Notes: a model not told the origin generated them from the letters alone. A DNA stretch of 64,000 nt from Mycolicibacterium malmesburyense (GCF_001050015.1 NZ_CVTB01000313.1:57722-121721), one strand, 5' to 3'; shown: positions 26,159 to 35,254, numbered from the stretch's first letter. Made by a program: numbers and translations.

Positions 26159-27727
26159 CTAACCCTCTTGCGACCCTGGCGGGAGGAACGGCGGATTGCC
26201 CGGGAGCGGCGGCTGGCCCGCGGGGGCGAGTTGCTGTCCCGGTCCCGGTACCGGCGGCGCGGGCAGCGCCGGCGGCAGCGGGGCGATACCCGGCGTGAAG
26301 TCCGGCGGCTGCGGCGGCATCGGGCCGACCGGCACGGTGCGCGCACCCGGCGGGGCGGGCGGCAGCTGGCCGTGGGCACCCGGCACGTTGGGCGGGATCT
26401 GTCCCGGAATGGCCGCGGCGGGCACGCCCGGCGAGGGCTGCGGACCGTGCACGTTCGGATCCGAGGTCGCCACGTTCGGCGGGCCGTATGCGGGGCCGCC
26501 GAACGGACCCACCGACAGGTCCGCGCACGGCAGCGGGTTGCCGGGCCGCGGTAGACCGTCGGCCGGTGGCGTGTACGAGCACGGAGATCCCTTCAGCACA
26601 CCGGGTCCCGGGTTCTCCGGGGTGCCCTCGAGCACGGCGGGTCCCGGCGGCGGGGCGCCGTTCTCGAAGCCCTGCGCGTTCGGATCCGGGAACCGCCAAG
26701 CCGGCAGGCCCGCGTCGCGCCAGAACTTCTCCGGGTCGATGCCGCGCTTCTTGAACGCGGAATCCACGAACGGCTGCAGGATCTGGCCCGGCAGCAGGTT
26801 CACCAGCATGACCTTGAAGTAGGGGCCGGAGGCGATCGCCTCACCCAGCGACGCCACGAAGCTGGCGGTGGTGACGAGCGTGTCCATCAGGTCGAATCGC
26901 CGCTCGCGCAACACATCGCTGACGACCCGCAGCTGTTCGAGCACCCTGTTCAGGTTCGGGTTGTCGTCGATGAACCCCTTGACCTGTTCGGAGAACGCGC
27001 CGACCCGCTCGAGCAGCATGTTGATGGCGTACTGGCGCTCGTTGATGGCGCCGAGCAGCGTCTGGGCGTTGACCAGCAGCCGGTTGATCTGTTCGCTGCG
27101 GCTGCCGAGGATGCCGGCGATCTCGTTGGCGTTGCGCAGCAGCTTCTTGATGTCCTCGTCGCGCTTGCCGATGGTGTCGGAGAAGCGGGCCACCCCGTCG
27201 AGCGCGGCGCTCAGATGCGGGTAGTTCTGGTCGATGGTCTCCGAGAGCACGTTCAGCGACTGCCGCACCGTCTGGGTGTCCCACTCGGAGGCGGCCTTGG
27301 TCACGTCGAAGAACGCGTCGTAGATCTGGTACGGCGTGGTGGTCTGCCCGAGGGGCAGAACGCCGTTGGCCCGCAACGCGTCCGAACCGCGCGGCTCGAT
27401 CTCGATGTTGCGGCGGCCGAGGATCGTGTCGGTGCGGATCGCGGCGCGGCTGGCCTGGCCGATCTGGGTGCCGTCCAGCGAGAAGCCGATCCTGACCTTG
27501 TCGCCGGCGATCTCCATGTTGCGCACCAGCCCGACGTCGACGCCCGCGATGCGCACCTTGTCGCCCTTGGTGATGCCGCCGGTGTCGGAGAACTCCGCGT
27601 AATAGGTGGGCGTCGCGAACAGCATCGGCACGCTGGCGAAGCTCTGGCCCACGCCGATGACGACGATCAGGATGACGATGCCCATCAACCCGTTTCGGAC
27701 CCGGTTCGAACCTTCGAGCGTCCTCAT
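26159..27727 (-). CDS. mce1C: Mce family protein Mce1C
   Basis: This 522-residue needle subunit has an N-terminal anchor (RNGLMGIVILIVVIGVGQSF), an MlaD/Mce domain (about 35-115; YYAEFSDTGGITKGDKVRIAGVDVGLV), a helical stalk, and a very Pro-rich tail from about 370 onward (PPNVPGAHGQLPPAPPGAR). The ATG at 27727 overlaps the mce1B stop as ATGA and is preferred over an ATG four codons earlier. The 26.2-26.7 kb stretch encodes the low-complexity tail, where many shadow frames are open. Confidence 0.94.
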   Translation of the reverse strand: MRTLEGSNRVRNGLMGIVILIVVIGVGQSFASVPMLFATPTYYAEFSDTGGITKGDKVRIAGVDVGLVRNMEIAGDKVRIGFSLDGTQIGQASRAAIRTDTILGRRNIEIEPRGSDALRANGVLPLGQTTTPYQIYDAFFDVTKAASEWDTQTVRQSLNVLSETIDQNYPHLSAALDGVARFSDTIGKRDEDIKKLLRNANEIAGILGSRSEQINRLLVNAQTLLGAINERQYAINMLLERVGAFSEQVKGFIDDNPNLNRVLEQLRVVSDVLRERRFDLMDTLVTTASFVASLGEAIASGPYFKVMLVNLLPGQILQPFVDSAFKKRGIDPEKFWRDAGLPAWRFPDPNAQGFENGAPPPGPAVLEGTPENPGPGVLKGSPCSYTPPADGLPRPGNPLPCADLSVGPFGGPAYGPPNVATSDPNVHGPQPSPGVPAAAIPGQIPPNVPGAHGQLPPAPPGARTVPVGPMPPQPPDFTPGIAPLPPALPAPPVPGPGQQLAPAGQPPLPGNPPFLPPGSQEG

Positions 27728-28755
27728 TGCGGTGTGCACCTACCCGACGGCTGGCTGAACAGTTTGACGGTCCGGACGGGGCCACCCGGCTGCAATCCGT
27801 TGAGGCGCAGCGAGATATCGCAGGCGTAGAAGTTGAAGAAGTCGCCGTAGATACCGCCGGCCCGGCCGATGATCTTGAACGCGGTCGGCAGCCTCGTGAG
27901 GATGTCGTTGAGCTGTTCCTTCTGGTCGACCAGCGGTTGCTGTACCGCTTCGAGGTGGCCGACGGTGCTCTGCAGCAGCGGCCGGTTGTCGGCCAGCAGG
28001 TCGGCGACGGTGCCCGCTGCGTCGCTGATGTCGGCCACCGAGCTGGCGACCGGATCCCTGCGGTTGTTCAGCCCGGTGATGAGCTTCTCGAAATCCTGCA
28101 CCGTCTGGTCGAACTGGGCCTGATGCTTGACCGTGGTGTCCAGCACGGTGTTGAGGTTGCGGATGACCTCGCCGATGGCCTGGTCACGGTCAGCCAGCGC
28201 CGCCGTCAGCGAGGCGGTCTGGTCGAGGATGTCGTTGATGGTCCCGCCCTGGCCCTGGAAGATCGTGATGATCGACTGCGCGATCTCGTTGACCTTGTCC
28301 GGATCGAGCGCCCGGAACACCGGGCGGAAGCCGCCGATCAACGCGTCGAGATCCAGTGCGGGCTGGGTCCGCTCGATCGGGATCGTGGCGCCTGAGGGCA
28401 GCCGCTTGTCGCTGTCGCCGCGCTTGAGTTCCAGGTACCGGTCGCCGATCAGGTTGAGGTAGCGCACCGAGGCGGTGGTGCCCTCGAACAGCGGAAGCGA
28501 TCGGTCGACGTTGAACTCGACTTTGGCCTCCGTACCGCCGTTGGTGAGTTCGACCTTGGACACCTTGCCGACCTCTACACCCGACGCGCGGACGAACTGT
28601 CCGGAGCGAAGGCCGCTGGCGCTCGAGAAGATCGCGGTGTAGCCGGTGGTGCGGTCGAAACGCACCTGGCCGAACACCACCACGATGATCGCGGTGAACA
28701 GCAGCAGCACCAGTGAGAAGGCGCCGAGCTTGATGGCGGTTCCGGTGATTTTCAT
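27724..28755 (-). CDS. mce1B: Mce family protein Mce1B
   Basis: This 343-residue protein is the shortest Mce1 needle subunit here, as is usual for MceB. It has an anchor helix (LGAFSLVLLLFTAIIVVVFGQV), an MlaD/Mce domain (about 38-115; YTAIFSSASGLRSGQFVRASGVEVGKV) and a helical region, and ends near LRLNGLQPGGPVRTVKLFSQPSG without a long Pro-rich tail. Start and stop both overlap neighbours as ATGA (mce1A before, mce1C after), a sign of translational coupling. Confidence 0.94.
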   Translation of the reverse strand: MKITGTAIKLGAFSLVLLLFTAIIVVVFGQVRFDRTTGYTAIFSSASGLRSGQFVRASGVEVGKVSKVELTNGGTEAKVEFNVDRSLPLFEGTTASVRYLNLIGDRYLELKRGDSDKRLPSGATIPIERTQPALDLDALIGGFRPVFRALDPDKVNEIAQSIITIFQGQGGTINDILDQTASLTAALADRDQAIGEVIRNLNTVLDTTVKHQAQFDQTVQDFEKLITGLNNRRDPVASSVADISDAAGTVADLLADNRPLLQSTVGHLEAVQQPLVDQKEQLNDILTRLPTAFKIIGRAGGIYGDFFNFYACDISLRLNGLQPGGPVRTVKLFSQPSGRCTPQ

Positions 28756-29963
28756 GGGTTGATCGTGTTCTCCCCGACTTGGCGGCCCCAGACGTACTCG
28801 ATCAGGAGCGGTTGACCCAACTCGAAGTGGTTGTACGGCGCGATGGAGGCGCCGGTGTCCATGACGAGGTACGGCGCGGGCCAGAGGTCACGGGTGATCG
28901 GTTGCCAGCAGCCGGGCCGACCCTCCGGGCCGCCCTTGGCGTTCACGCGGGGCAGGTTGTCCGGATAGACGTAGGGGTTGCCGGCACCCATGAGCTCCGA
29001 CAGCGTCCGCAGCGAATAGCCGTTGCCGCCGAGCGACGCGGCGACCTTGGGCTCGGCGTCGTGGTAGTTGCGGATCATGCAGTACAGCGCGGGGCTGTAC
29101 TCGTCGAGCAGTTCGGAGGTGATCACGAGGTCCTCGGCCCCACGCACCAGGTACGGTCCGCCGCGCTCGAAGACGTCACCGCCGTTGTTGCCGAACCCGA
29201 CCGCCGCCATCAACGCCTGGTCGATGTTGCCCTGCTGCTCGTTGAGCGTCCGGGCGGTGGTCACCGCGTTGTCCAACCCGGCGAACAGGTCGGGCGCCGC
29301 GTCGGCGTACACCTCGCCGAGGTCGGCCAACAAGCGGTTGTCGCGCCGCAGTTCGGGCATCCGGGCGTTGACGTCGGTGAGGATCTCGTTGCCGTTCATG
29401 ATCGACTCACCGAAGCGGTCGCCGAGCCCGTCGAGTGCCTCGGCCGTCGCGCTCAGCGTCTGGTTCAGCTTGATCGGGTCGACCTGCTCCGAGAGCGACA
29501 CTACGGTTTCGAACAGCGTGTTGAACTCCGTCGTCACCGTCGTCACGTCGATCACATCCGACGACGTGATCCGTTGCGGCGTCGGGTTTTTCGGCGACGA
29601 GAAGTTGATGTACTTGTTGCCGAACACGGTGGTCGCGTCGATGCTGGCGTCGACGTTCTGCGGAATCAGCCGCAGGTACTTCGGATCCACGTCGAGGGTG
29701 ATCTTGGCCCTCGGTTCGCCCCCGACATCGACCGCGTCGACGGACGCCACCCGGCCGATCTCGACGCCGTTGTAGGTGACCTTGGCGCCGGGGTCCATCG
29801 ACAGGCCCGAGCGCGCGGCCATGATCGTCAGCTGTTCGCGCGGCAGGAAGTCGCCGCGGAACTGCATGTACACCAACACCAGCGCGACGACGGCCAGCAG
29901 GCTCAACACCAGGCCGGCCAGCTTGTAGGGCGGGGTGCGGGGGTTGTTGAGAGGGGCGGTCAT
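28752..29963 (-). CDS. mce1A: Mce family protein Mce1A
   Basis: This 403-residue needle subunit starts with an anchor (YKLAGLVLSLLAVVALVLVYMQF). The MlaD/Mce domain is at about 45-125 (LTIMAARSGLSMDPGAKVTYNGVEIGRV), followed by a helical stalk. The C-terminal part contains GNGYSLRTLSELMGAGNPYVYPDNLP and ends in EYVWGRQVGENTINP. In M. tuberculosis this is the first-described mammalian cell entry protein; its main role is now seen as lipid import. It starts just after yrbE1B and overlaps mce1B. Confidence 0.94.
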   Translation of the reverse strand: MTAPLNNPRTPPYKLAGLVLSLLAVVALVLVYMQFRGDFLPREQLTIMAARSGLSMDPGAKVTYNGVEIGRVASVDAVDVGGEPRAKITLDVDPKYLRLIPQNVDASIDATTVFGNKYINFSSPKNPTPQRITSSDVIDVTTVTTEFNTLFETVVSLSEQVDPIKLNQTLSATAEALDGLGDRFGESIMNGNEILTDVNARMPELRRDNRLLADLGEVYADAAPDLFAGLDNAVTTARTLNEQQGNIDQALMAAVGFGNNGGDVFERGGPYLVRGAEDLVITSELLDEYSPALYCMIRNYHDAEPKVAASLGGNGYSLRTLSELMGAGNPYVYPDNLPRVNAKGGPEGRPGCWQPITRDLWPAPYLVMDTGASIAPYNHFELGQPLLIEYVWGRQVGENTINP

Positions 29964-29967
29964 GGCG

Positions 29968-30837
29968 CTACACCGTCAGGTTGAAGTTCGGGTCGACGCC
30001 GTAGAGCGCCAACGAGGCGAACAGGACCACACAGACGATCGCCACCAGCGATGCGCGCATCGAGCGACCGACGGCTTCGCCGACGCCGACCGGGCCGCCG
30101 CTGGCGAAATAGCCGTAATAGCAGTGATTGAGCATCACGATCACCGAGATGATCACGGCCTGGATGAACGACCAGAACACGTCGTCGGGTCGCAGGAATG
30201 TCCGAAAGTAATGGTCGTAGGTGCCGATCGACTGGCCGTAGAAGAGGGTCGTCGTCACCTGCGCGGACAGGAAGCTCATGATGATCGCCATCGCGTACAG
30301 CGGGATGATCACGATGAAGCCGGCCATGATCCGGGTCGACACCAGGTACGAGATCGACTTGATGCCCATCACCTCGAGCGCGTCGATCTCCTCGCTGATG
30401 CGCATGGCGCCCAGCTCCGCGGTGGCGCCCGCGCCGACCGTCGCGGCAAGCGCCTGACCCGCGACGACGGGTGCGGCGATGCGCACGTTGATCAGCGCGG
30501 CGAAGAAGCCGGTGAACGCCTCGACGCCGATGTTGCCGAGTGAGGCGAAGCCCTGGATGGCGACCAGCGACGAGCCGGACAGCGTCACGAAGCCGACGAT
30601 CGCCACGGTGCCGCCGATGACGGCCATCGCGCCGGTGCCCATGCCGATCTCGGCGATCAGCCGCAGCGTCTCCTTGCGGTAGTAACGCAGCGCGTGCCCG
30701 ATCGACCCGACCGCGGTGATGACGAACCAGGCGACGTGCCCGACGCTGTCGAGGAACCGCGCGGGCGCGCTGGCCACACCCTTCGTGCGCTCGTACGCCC
30801 GCGGAAACCGAGAACGCAGGACCGTTGTCGTCGACAC
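29968..30837 (-). CDS. yrbE1B: YrbE1B permease of the Mce1 lipid importer
   Basis: YrbE1B (MlaE family) is one of the two permease subunits of the Mce1 ABC-type importer and pairs with the MceG ATPase encoded elsewhere. The 289-residue product has the MlaE membrane helices and the conserved cytoplasmic EEIDALEVMGI loop that contacts the ATPase. The GTG start at 30837 lies one base before the yrbE1A stop and gives the same length as the M. tuberculosis protein. It follows yrbE1A directly. Confidence 0.94.
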   Translation of the reverse strand: MSTTTVLRSRFPRAYERTKGVASAPARFLDSVGHVAWFVITAVGSIGHALRYYRKETLRLIAEIGMGTGAMAVIGGTVAIVGFVTLSGSSLVAIQGFASLGNIGVEAFTGFFAALINVRIAAPVVAGQALAATVGAGATAELGAMRISEEIDALEVMGIKSISYLVSTRIMAGFIVIIPLYAMAIIMSFLSAQVTTTLFYGQSIGTYDHYFRTFLRPDDVFWSFIQAVIISVIVMLNHCYYGYFASGGPVGVGEAVGRSMRASLVAIVCVVLFASLALYGVDPNFNLTV

Positions 30838-30838
30838 G

Positions 30839-31636
30839 TCAGCTCCCTGTTCCGAATCGCACACCGATCGTGGTCAGGACCACGTTGACCGCGAACAGCG
30901 CGATGACGCAGAGCACCAGGGTCTCGTTGACCGCCGTGCCGACGCCCTTCGCGCCGCCGGCGACGGTCAGCCCGCGGTAGCAGCCGACCAGGCCGGCGAT
31001 CAGGCCGAACGTCATCGCCTTGATGATCGAGATGATGACCTCGGGCAGCCCGGTGATCAGGGTCAGCGTCGATACGTACGCACCGGCGGACACGTTCTGC
31101 AGGTAGACGCCGAAGATGAAGCCGCCGACCAGGCCGACGGTGATCACCGCGCCGTTGAGCAGCAGCGCGACGAAGGTGGAGGCGACCACGCGGGGCACCA
31201 CCAGGCGGTGGATCGGGTCGATGCCGAGGACCTCGAGCGCGTCGATCTCCTCGCGGATGGTGCGCGCGCCCAGGTCGGCACAGATCGCGGTCGAACCGGC
31301 CCCGGCGACGACGAGCACGGTCACCAGGGGACCGAGCTGGGTGACCGCGCCGATGGCCGCACCCGCGCCGGAGACGTCGGCGGCGCCGAACTCGGCCAGC
31401 AGGATGTTGAGCGTGAAGATCAGGAGCACGGTCAGCGGGATGGAGACAGCCAGCGTCGGCAGGAATGCGACGCGCATCAGGAACCAGCTCTGAAGGATGA
31501 ACTCGCGCCACTGGAAGGGCGGCTTGAACAGGGCTTTTCCGACGAGCACGCACATGCGCACGAATCCGCCGACCGCTTCCAGGCCCGGTCGGACCTGATC
31601 GCGTACGTATCCGACGACCCCGGTCGACGCCGTCAC
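30839..31636 (-). CDS. yrbE1A: YrbE1A permease of the Mce1 lipid importer
   Basis: YrbE1A is the first permease subunit of the Mce1 importer. The 265-residue protein has the MlaE fold, with helices LMRVAFLPTLAVSIPLTVLLIF, TQLGPLVTVLVVAGAGSTAI, STFVALLLNGAVITVGLVGGFIFG and a late pair, plus the EEIDALEVLGI coupling loop. The GTG at 31636 was chosen because it gives the family's 265 residues; a start seven codons upstream is possible. It is preceded by a 212-base region with a long palindrome, while fadD5 lies upstream on the same strand. Confidence 0.93.
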   Translation of the reverse strand: MTASTGVVGYVRDQVRPGLEAVGGFVRMCVLVGKALFKPPFQWREFILQSWFLMRVAFLPTLAVSIPLTVLLIFTLNILLAEFGAADVSGAGAAIGAVTQLGPLVTVLVVAGAGSTAICADLGARTIREEIDALEVLGIDPIHRLVVPRVVASTFVALLLNGAVITVGLVGGFIFGVYLQNVSAGAYVSTLTLITGLPEVIISIIKAMTFGLIAGLVGCYRGLTVAGGAKGVGTAVNETLVLCVIALFAVNVVLTTIGVRFGTGS

Positions 31637-31730
31637 CAGTGTGCTCCCGCGGCGCAACGGCGACTGTCGCGGTGCACCGGCAGCCCCTGTCGCACGGCCC
31701 CTCCTTGCCCCGACCTGGTTGTTGTTATCC

Positions 31731-31760
31731 CTGTCTCGCTACCGATCGGTAGTAAGACAG
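31731..31760. promoter_or_regulatory. 30-base palindrome between fadD5 and yrbE1A
   Basis: The core CTACCGATCGGTAG (31739-31752) is a perfect 14-base palindrome. Outer arms CTGTC (31731-31735) and GACAG (31756-31760) also pair, with only the three-base positions between them mismatched. This looks like a repressor operator, perhaps of a TetR type, controlling an internal promoter of the mce1 operon. An intergenic promoter at this place has been described in M. tuberculosis. Confidence 0.65.
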
Positions 31761-31848
31761 ACCACAGGAATGTACCCGATGCGATTCGCGCCGTGCAGGG
31801 CATCGGGCGGATTGTGCCTGTAACCGTTAGCAAACCCGATTCCGTTCT

Positions 31849-33522
31849 CTAATTCCTCTGTGGCGCACCAGAAACCGTCGCCTCGGAAGAACTTTCATCG
31901 GCGTCAACCGGCTTTGCGGCCCCAAATCGAGCGCGCAGCTCGGTTTTCAAGACCTTGCCTGCGGGGTTGCGCGGCAACGCATCAACGATCTCCACGGCCT
32001 TCGGATGCTTGTACCGGGCGAGCCGTTCGTCGAGGAAGGTGTCGAGCTCGCGCAGGTCGAGTTCGGTCTGCTCGGTCGCGCCGAGCGCGACGACCGCGAG
32101 GGGAACCTCGCCCCACCGCTCGTCGGGCCGACCGATCAGGGCGACCTCGGCGATCGCCGGGTGGGCCGCGAGCGCGTTCTCGACCTCGGCGCAGTAGATG
32201 TTCTCGCCGCCGGAGATGATCATGTCCTTCTTGCGGTCGACGACCCAGACGTAGCCCTCCTCGTCCTGCCGCACGAGGTCGCCGGAGTGGAACCACCCGC
32301 CCGCGAACGCTTCGGCGGTGGCCTTCGGGTTGTTCCAGTAGCCGGCCATCAGAGTCGGTGCGCGATAGACGATCTCGCCGACCTGCCCGACCGGGACGTC
32401 GTTCATGTCCTCGTCGACGACGCGTGCCGCGACGGTGGGGATGACCTTGCCGACCGAACCGAGTTTGCGGATCGCGTCCTCGCCCAACAGCATGCAGGTC
32501 ACCGGCGACATCTCGGTCTGGCCGAAGGCGGCCAGGATCTGGGTGCCGGGGAAGGTTTCGGCCATCTGGCGCAGCAGCGTGTCCGACGCCGGCGCGGCGC
32601 CCCACGACAGCACCCGCAGGCGCAAGTCACGCGGGCGGGCCTGCTGGGCGGCGCACACCGCCTGCCACTGTGCGGGCACCAGGAAGATGCCGGTGACCTG
32701 TTCGGCCTCGAGCACGTCGAGCAGTTCGTCGGGGTTGAACGCACCCAACGGGTAGACGACCGTGGGCCGCCCCAACAGCAGGCCCGGGATCATGTTGCCG
32801 ATCCCGGCGATGTGGAACAGCGGCACGCCGATGAAGCCGACGTCGTGGTTGATGTCGGCGCCGTTGGTGAACAGGAAGGTGAGCGCCTGGCCGGCGATGT
32901 TGGTGTGGGTGAGCACCGCGCCCTTGGGCCTGCCGGTGGTTCCGGAGGTGTACATGATCAGCGCCGGGGAGTCGTTCGGAATGTCGACGACGGTCGCCGG
33001 TTCCCCGGCCTCGGACATGAGGTCGTCGTAGCCGATCAAGCCGTTGTCTGTGGCGCCGCCGGCCACGATGACGGTGGTCAGCGTCGCCGACACATCGGGC
33101 ATGTCGCGCACCGCGGTGGCCACCCCCGCCAGCACCGCCTCGGTGATGACCACCTTGGCCTGGCAGTCGCTGACCAGGAACGCGATCTCCGGCGGGGTCA
33201 TGCGGAAGTTGACCGGCACGGCGATCGCGCCGAGCTTGTTGACCGCCAGGAACGACTCGATGTACTCGGTGCGGTTGAGCATCAGGATCAGAACACGGTC
33301 GCCGAAGGCGACACCGCGCCGGCTCAGAGCCCCGGCCAACACGCTCACCCGCTCGTCGAGCTCACGCCAGGTGGTCGTCTTACCGAGGTAGCGCAGCGCG
33401 GTGGCGTCCGGCTGCATCATCGCGTGCCGGGCCAACTGGTTCGTCCAGTTCTGCCTGCGGGAGAGATACGGCTGTTCGGTCAGGTCCGGTGACAGGAAAG
33501 AAGTCAACTGATGCTGCTCCAT
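31849..33522 (-). CDS. fadD5: fatty-acid-CoA ligase FadD5
   Basis: FadD5 activates fatty or mycolic acids to acyl-CoA, using ATP, and is the first gene of the mce1 operon. The 557-residue product has the AMP-binding signature YTSGTTGRPKG at 191-201, the A5-like FGQTEMSP, the A7/A8 region GWFHSGDLVRQDEEGYVWVVDRKKDMIISGGENIY and the C-terminal lysine motif PRNPAGKVLKTELR. The length is close to the M. tuberculosis protein (about 554). The ATG at 33522 is preferred over an in-frame start 30 codons upstream that would run into the palindromic control region. It is divergent from mce1R. Confidence 0.93.
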   Translation of the reverse strand: MEQHQLTSFLSPDLTEQPYLSRRQNWTNQLARHAMMQPDATALRYLGKTTTWRELDERVSVLAGALSRRGVAFGDRVLILMLNRTEYIESFLAVNKLGAIAVPVNFRMTPPEIAFLVSDCQAKVVITEAVLAGVATAVRDMPDVSATLTTVIVAGGATDNGLIGYDDLMSEAGEPATVVDIPNDSPALIMYTSGTTGRPKGAVLTHTNIAGQALTFLFTNGADINHDVGFIGVPLFHIAGIGNMIPGLLLGRPTVVYPLGAFNPDELLDVLEAEQVTGIFLVPAQWQAVCAAQQARPRDLRLRVLSWGAAPASDTLLRQMAETFPGTQILAAFGQTEMSPVTCMLLGEDAIRKLGSVGKVIPTVAARVVDEDMNDVPVGQVGEIVYRAPTLMAGYWNNPKATAEAFAGGWFHSGDLVRQDEEGYVWVVDRKKDMIISGGENIYCAEVENALAAHPAIAEVALIGRPDERWGEVPLAVVALGATEQTELDLRELDTFLDERLARYKHPKAVEIVDALPRNPAGKVLKTELRARFGAAKPVDADESSSEATVSGAPQRN

Positions 33523-33535
33523 CGGGGTTGCGCGC

Positions 33536-33554
33536 GTTTGACATTTGATCAAAC
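33536..33554. promoter_or_regulatory. candidate Mce1R operator between fadD5 and mce1R
   Basis: Arms GTTTGA (33536-33541) and TCAAAC (33549-33554) form an inverted repeat, and inside the right arm the perfect palindrome TTTGATCAAA (33544-33553) is also present. The site is 14 bases upstream of the fadD5 start codon and lies in the divergent region with mce1R. It is a good candidate for binding by the GntR/FadR-type repressor encoded next to it. Confidence 0.55.
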
Positions 33555-33639
33555 ATGGTGTTGCCCCGGTCACACTATGGCCTCGGCGGCTCGGGTACAA
33601 GCCCTCGTCCACGACGGCCCGCTAGCACCGGAGAACACT

Positions 33640-34332
33640 GTGAACGCACCCACCGCACGGCTGACGAAGCCGCGCCGGGGCGTGCGGCGCGAACAGCTCT
33701 CCGACGAGGTCGCGGCGCGGTTGCGTGCCGACATCATGACCGGGGTGCTGCGGCCGGGGACCTTCATCCGGCTCGACGAGACCGCCGCGGCGCTCGGGGT
33801 GAGCATCACGCCGGTGCGCGAGGCGCTGCGGACCCTGCGGGGTGAGGGCATGGTCCAGCTCGAACCGCACCGCGGCCACGTGGTGGTGCCGCTGACGCGT
33901 GCCGACGTCGAGGACATCTTCTGGCTGCAGGCGACGATCGCCCGCGAGTTGGCCGCCACGGCCACCGCGCGCATCACCGAGGCCGAGATCGACGAGCTGG
34001 ACCGGCTCAACGACGAGCTGGAGGCGGCCGTCTCACGCCACGACGTCCAGGAGATCGCCGCCGCGGAGTTCGCGTTCCACCGCGCGTTCAACCGGTCGAC
34101 GGGCCGGATCAAGCTGGCCTGGTTCCTGCTCCACGTCGCCCGCTACCTGCCCGGCCAGATCTTTGCCGGCGACCCGCAGTGGGGGGTCGCCGCGGTGGCA
34201 GGCCACCGCGAGCTCATCGCCGCGCTACGCCGACGCGACGTCGACACCGTCGTCGCCCTGACGGCCGGCGAGTTCACCGACGGCGCCCAGCGCCTGATCG
34301 CGCGCCTCGACGAGACGGGGTTGTGGAGCTGA
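33640..34332 (+). CDS. mce1R: GntR-family regulator Mce1R
   Basis: Mce1R represses the mce1 operon in M. tuberculosis, where it is encoded in the same divergent position. The 230-residue product has an N-terminal winged helix (SDEVAARLRADIMTGVLRPGTFIRLDETAAALGVSITPVREALRTLRGEGMV) followed by an FCD effector domain (VEDIFWLQATIARELA, AEFAFHRAFNRSTG, GHRELIAALRRRD) with metal-binding type Asp and His residues. The GTG at 33640 is preferred because GGAG lies just upstream; an ATG at 33577 is an alternative. The ligand is probably a fatty-acid-type molecule (inference from FadR relatives). Confidence 0.88.
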   Translation: MNAPTARLTKPRRGVRREQLSDEVAARLRADIMTGVLRPGTFIRLDETAAALGVSITPVREALRTLRGEGMVQLEPHRGHVVVPLTRADVEDIFWLQATIARELAATATARITEAEIDELDRLNDELEAAVSRHDVQEIAAAEFAFHRAFNRSTGRIKLAWFLLHVARYLPGQIFAGDPQWGVAAVAGHRELIAALRRRDVDTVVALTAGEFTDGAQRLIARLDETGLWS

Positions 34333-34359
34333 GCGGGGCGCGGTGCGGCGGCGCGTGAA

Positions 34360-34800
34360 TTACTTGGCGGCCAGCTGCTCGGCGCGAGTCTTGAGGTTGT
34401 CGGCGAGGTAGTCGAGCGTGTCCCCGATCGCCTTCTTCACCATCGGCTTCGGGATGGGCAGCTTCGTTTCGACGTCGAGGTCGACGGTCAACAGCGAGGT
34501 GCCGCCGATGGGCACGACGGAGAACTTCTGTTCCTGCTTCTCGAAGTGGTCGCCCTGCTGCAGCACCGTGAAGATCTGGTTCTCGCCGGGGTAGTAGACC
34601 GCGGTGATGAAGGTGCCCGCCTGCCCCTGGACCACGACGTCGAGCCGCAGCTGGCTGGGCCGGCCGTCGTGGTAGCGGGCCAACACCCAGCACCCTTTGA
34701 TCTCTTCGTTCCACTGCGGGTAGGACTCGAAGTCGGCGACGATCCCCATGATCGCTTCGGCGGAGGCCGCCACCTCGACGGTTTTGCTCACGAGCGGCAT
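34360..34800 (-). CDS. SRPBCC/polyketide cyclase-like protein (Rv0164 homologue)
   Basis: This 146-residue protein has the START/SRPBCC lipid-binding fold signature: SKTVEVAASAEAIMGIVADFESYPQWNEEIKG at the N-terminus and a long C-terminal helix (MVKKAIGDTLDYLADNLKTRAEQLAAK). It corresponds to Rv0164 (TB18.5) by sequence style and position next to mce1R. Such proteins bind hydrophobic ligands; the actual ligand is unknown. The ATG at 34800 is used because the longer reading overlaps the thioesterase gene upstream. That gene ends 13 bases before. Confidence 0.86.
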   Translation of the reverse strand: MPLVSKTVEVAASAEAIMGIVADFESYPQWNEEIKGCWVLARYHDGRPSQLRLDVVVQGQAGTFITAVYYPGENQIFTVLQQGDHFEKQEQKFSVVPIGGTSLLTVDLDVETKLPIPKPMVKKAIGDTLDYLADNLKTRAEQLAAK

Positions 34801-34813
34801 TCGTCGAGCATAT

Positions 34814-35254
34814 CTAGTCGTCTCGGCGCGCCTTTTGCAGCAGCTCTCGGATCGGCTCCGGGATCGGCACGGGTTTACGCCCCGCCCGGTCGACGTAGAC
34901 GTGCACCCAATGCCCGACCGCGGCGGTCGGACCATCGTGCTGCCACAACCCCAACCGGTACGTGACGCTGCTGTTGCCCAGCCGGGCGACCGCGAGCCCG
35001 ACCGTCAGCGGATCCGGGAAGCGCAGCTCGGCCAGATACCGGCAGCCCGATTCGGCAACCACGCCCAGCCACGGCGCGGTCAGCGGGTCGATCCCGAGGC
35101 CGGTGTTGATCCAGCCGTTGATCGCCGAGTCGAACAGTGCGTAGTACACCGCGTTGTTGAGGTGGCCGAACATGTCGTTGTCGGCCCACCTGGTGGTCAC
35201 CGGCCAGTGCACCGGGAAATCCGCCGCGGCCGGCACCGCCTCGCGCTCGGTCAT
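34814..35254 (-). CDS. hot-dog fold acyl-CoA thioesterase (Rv0163 homologue)
   Basis: This 146-residue protein has the 4HBT hot-dog signature VTTRWADNDMFGHLNNAVYYALFDSAI, with the catalytic aspartate in ADNDMFGHLNN. It would hydrolyse acyl-CoA thioesters in the cytosol; chain length preference is unknown. It forms a two-gene run with the SRPBCC gene and is divergent from adhE1 (58 bases apart). The set beside mce1 suggests it handles imported acyl chains. Confidence 0.86.
   Translation of the reverse strand: MTEREAVPAAADFPVHWPVTTRWADNDMFGHLNNAVYYALFDSAINGWINTGLGIDPLTAPWLGVVAESGCRYLAELRFPDPLTVGLAVARLGNSSVTYRLGLWQHDGPTAAVGHWVHVYVDRAGRKPVPIPEPIRELLQKARRDD

Noticed and set aside
24873..26162. 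429-codon plus-strand frame opposite mce1D
   Set aside because: Typical antisense frame of a coding region with high third-position GC; no ribosome site or motif.
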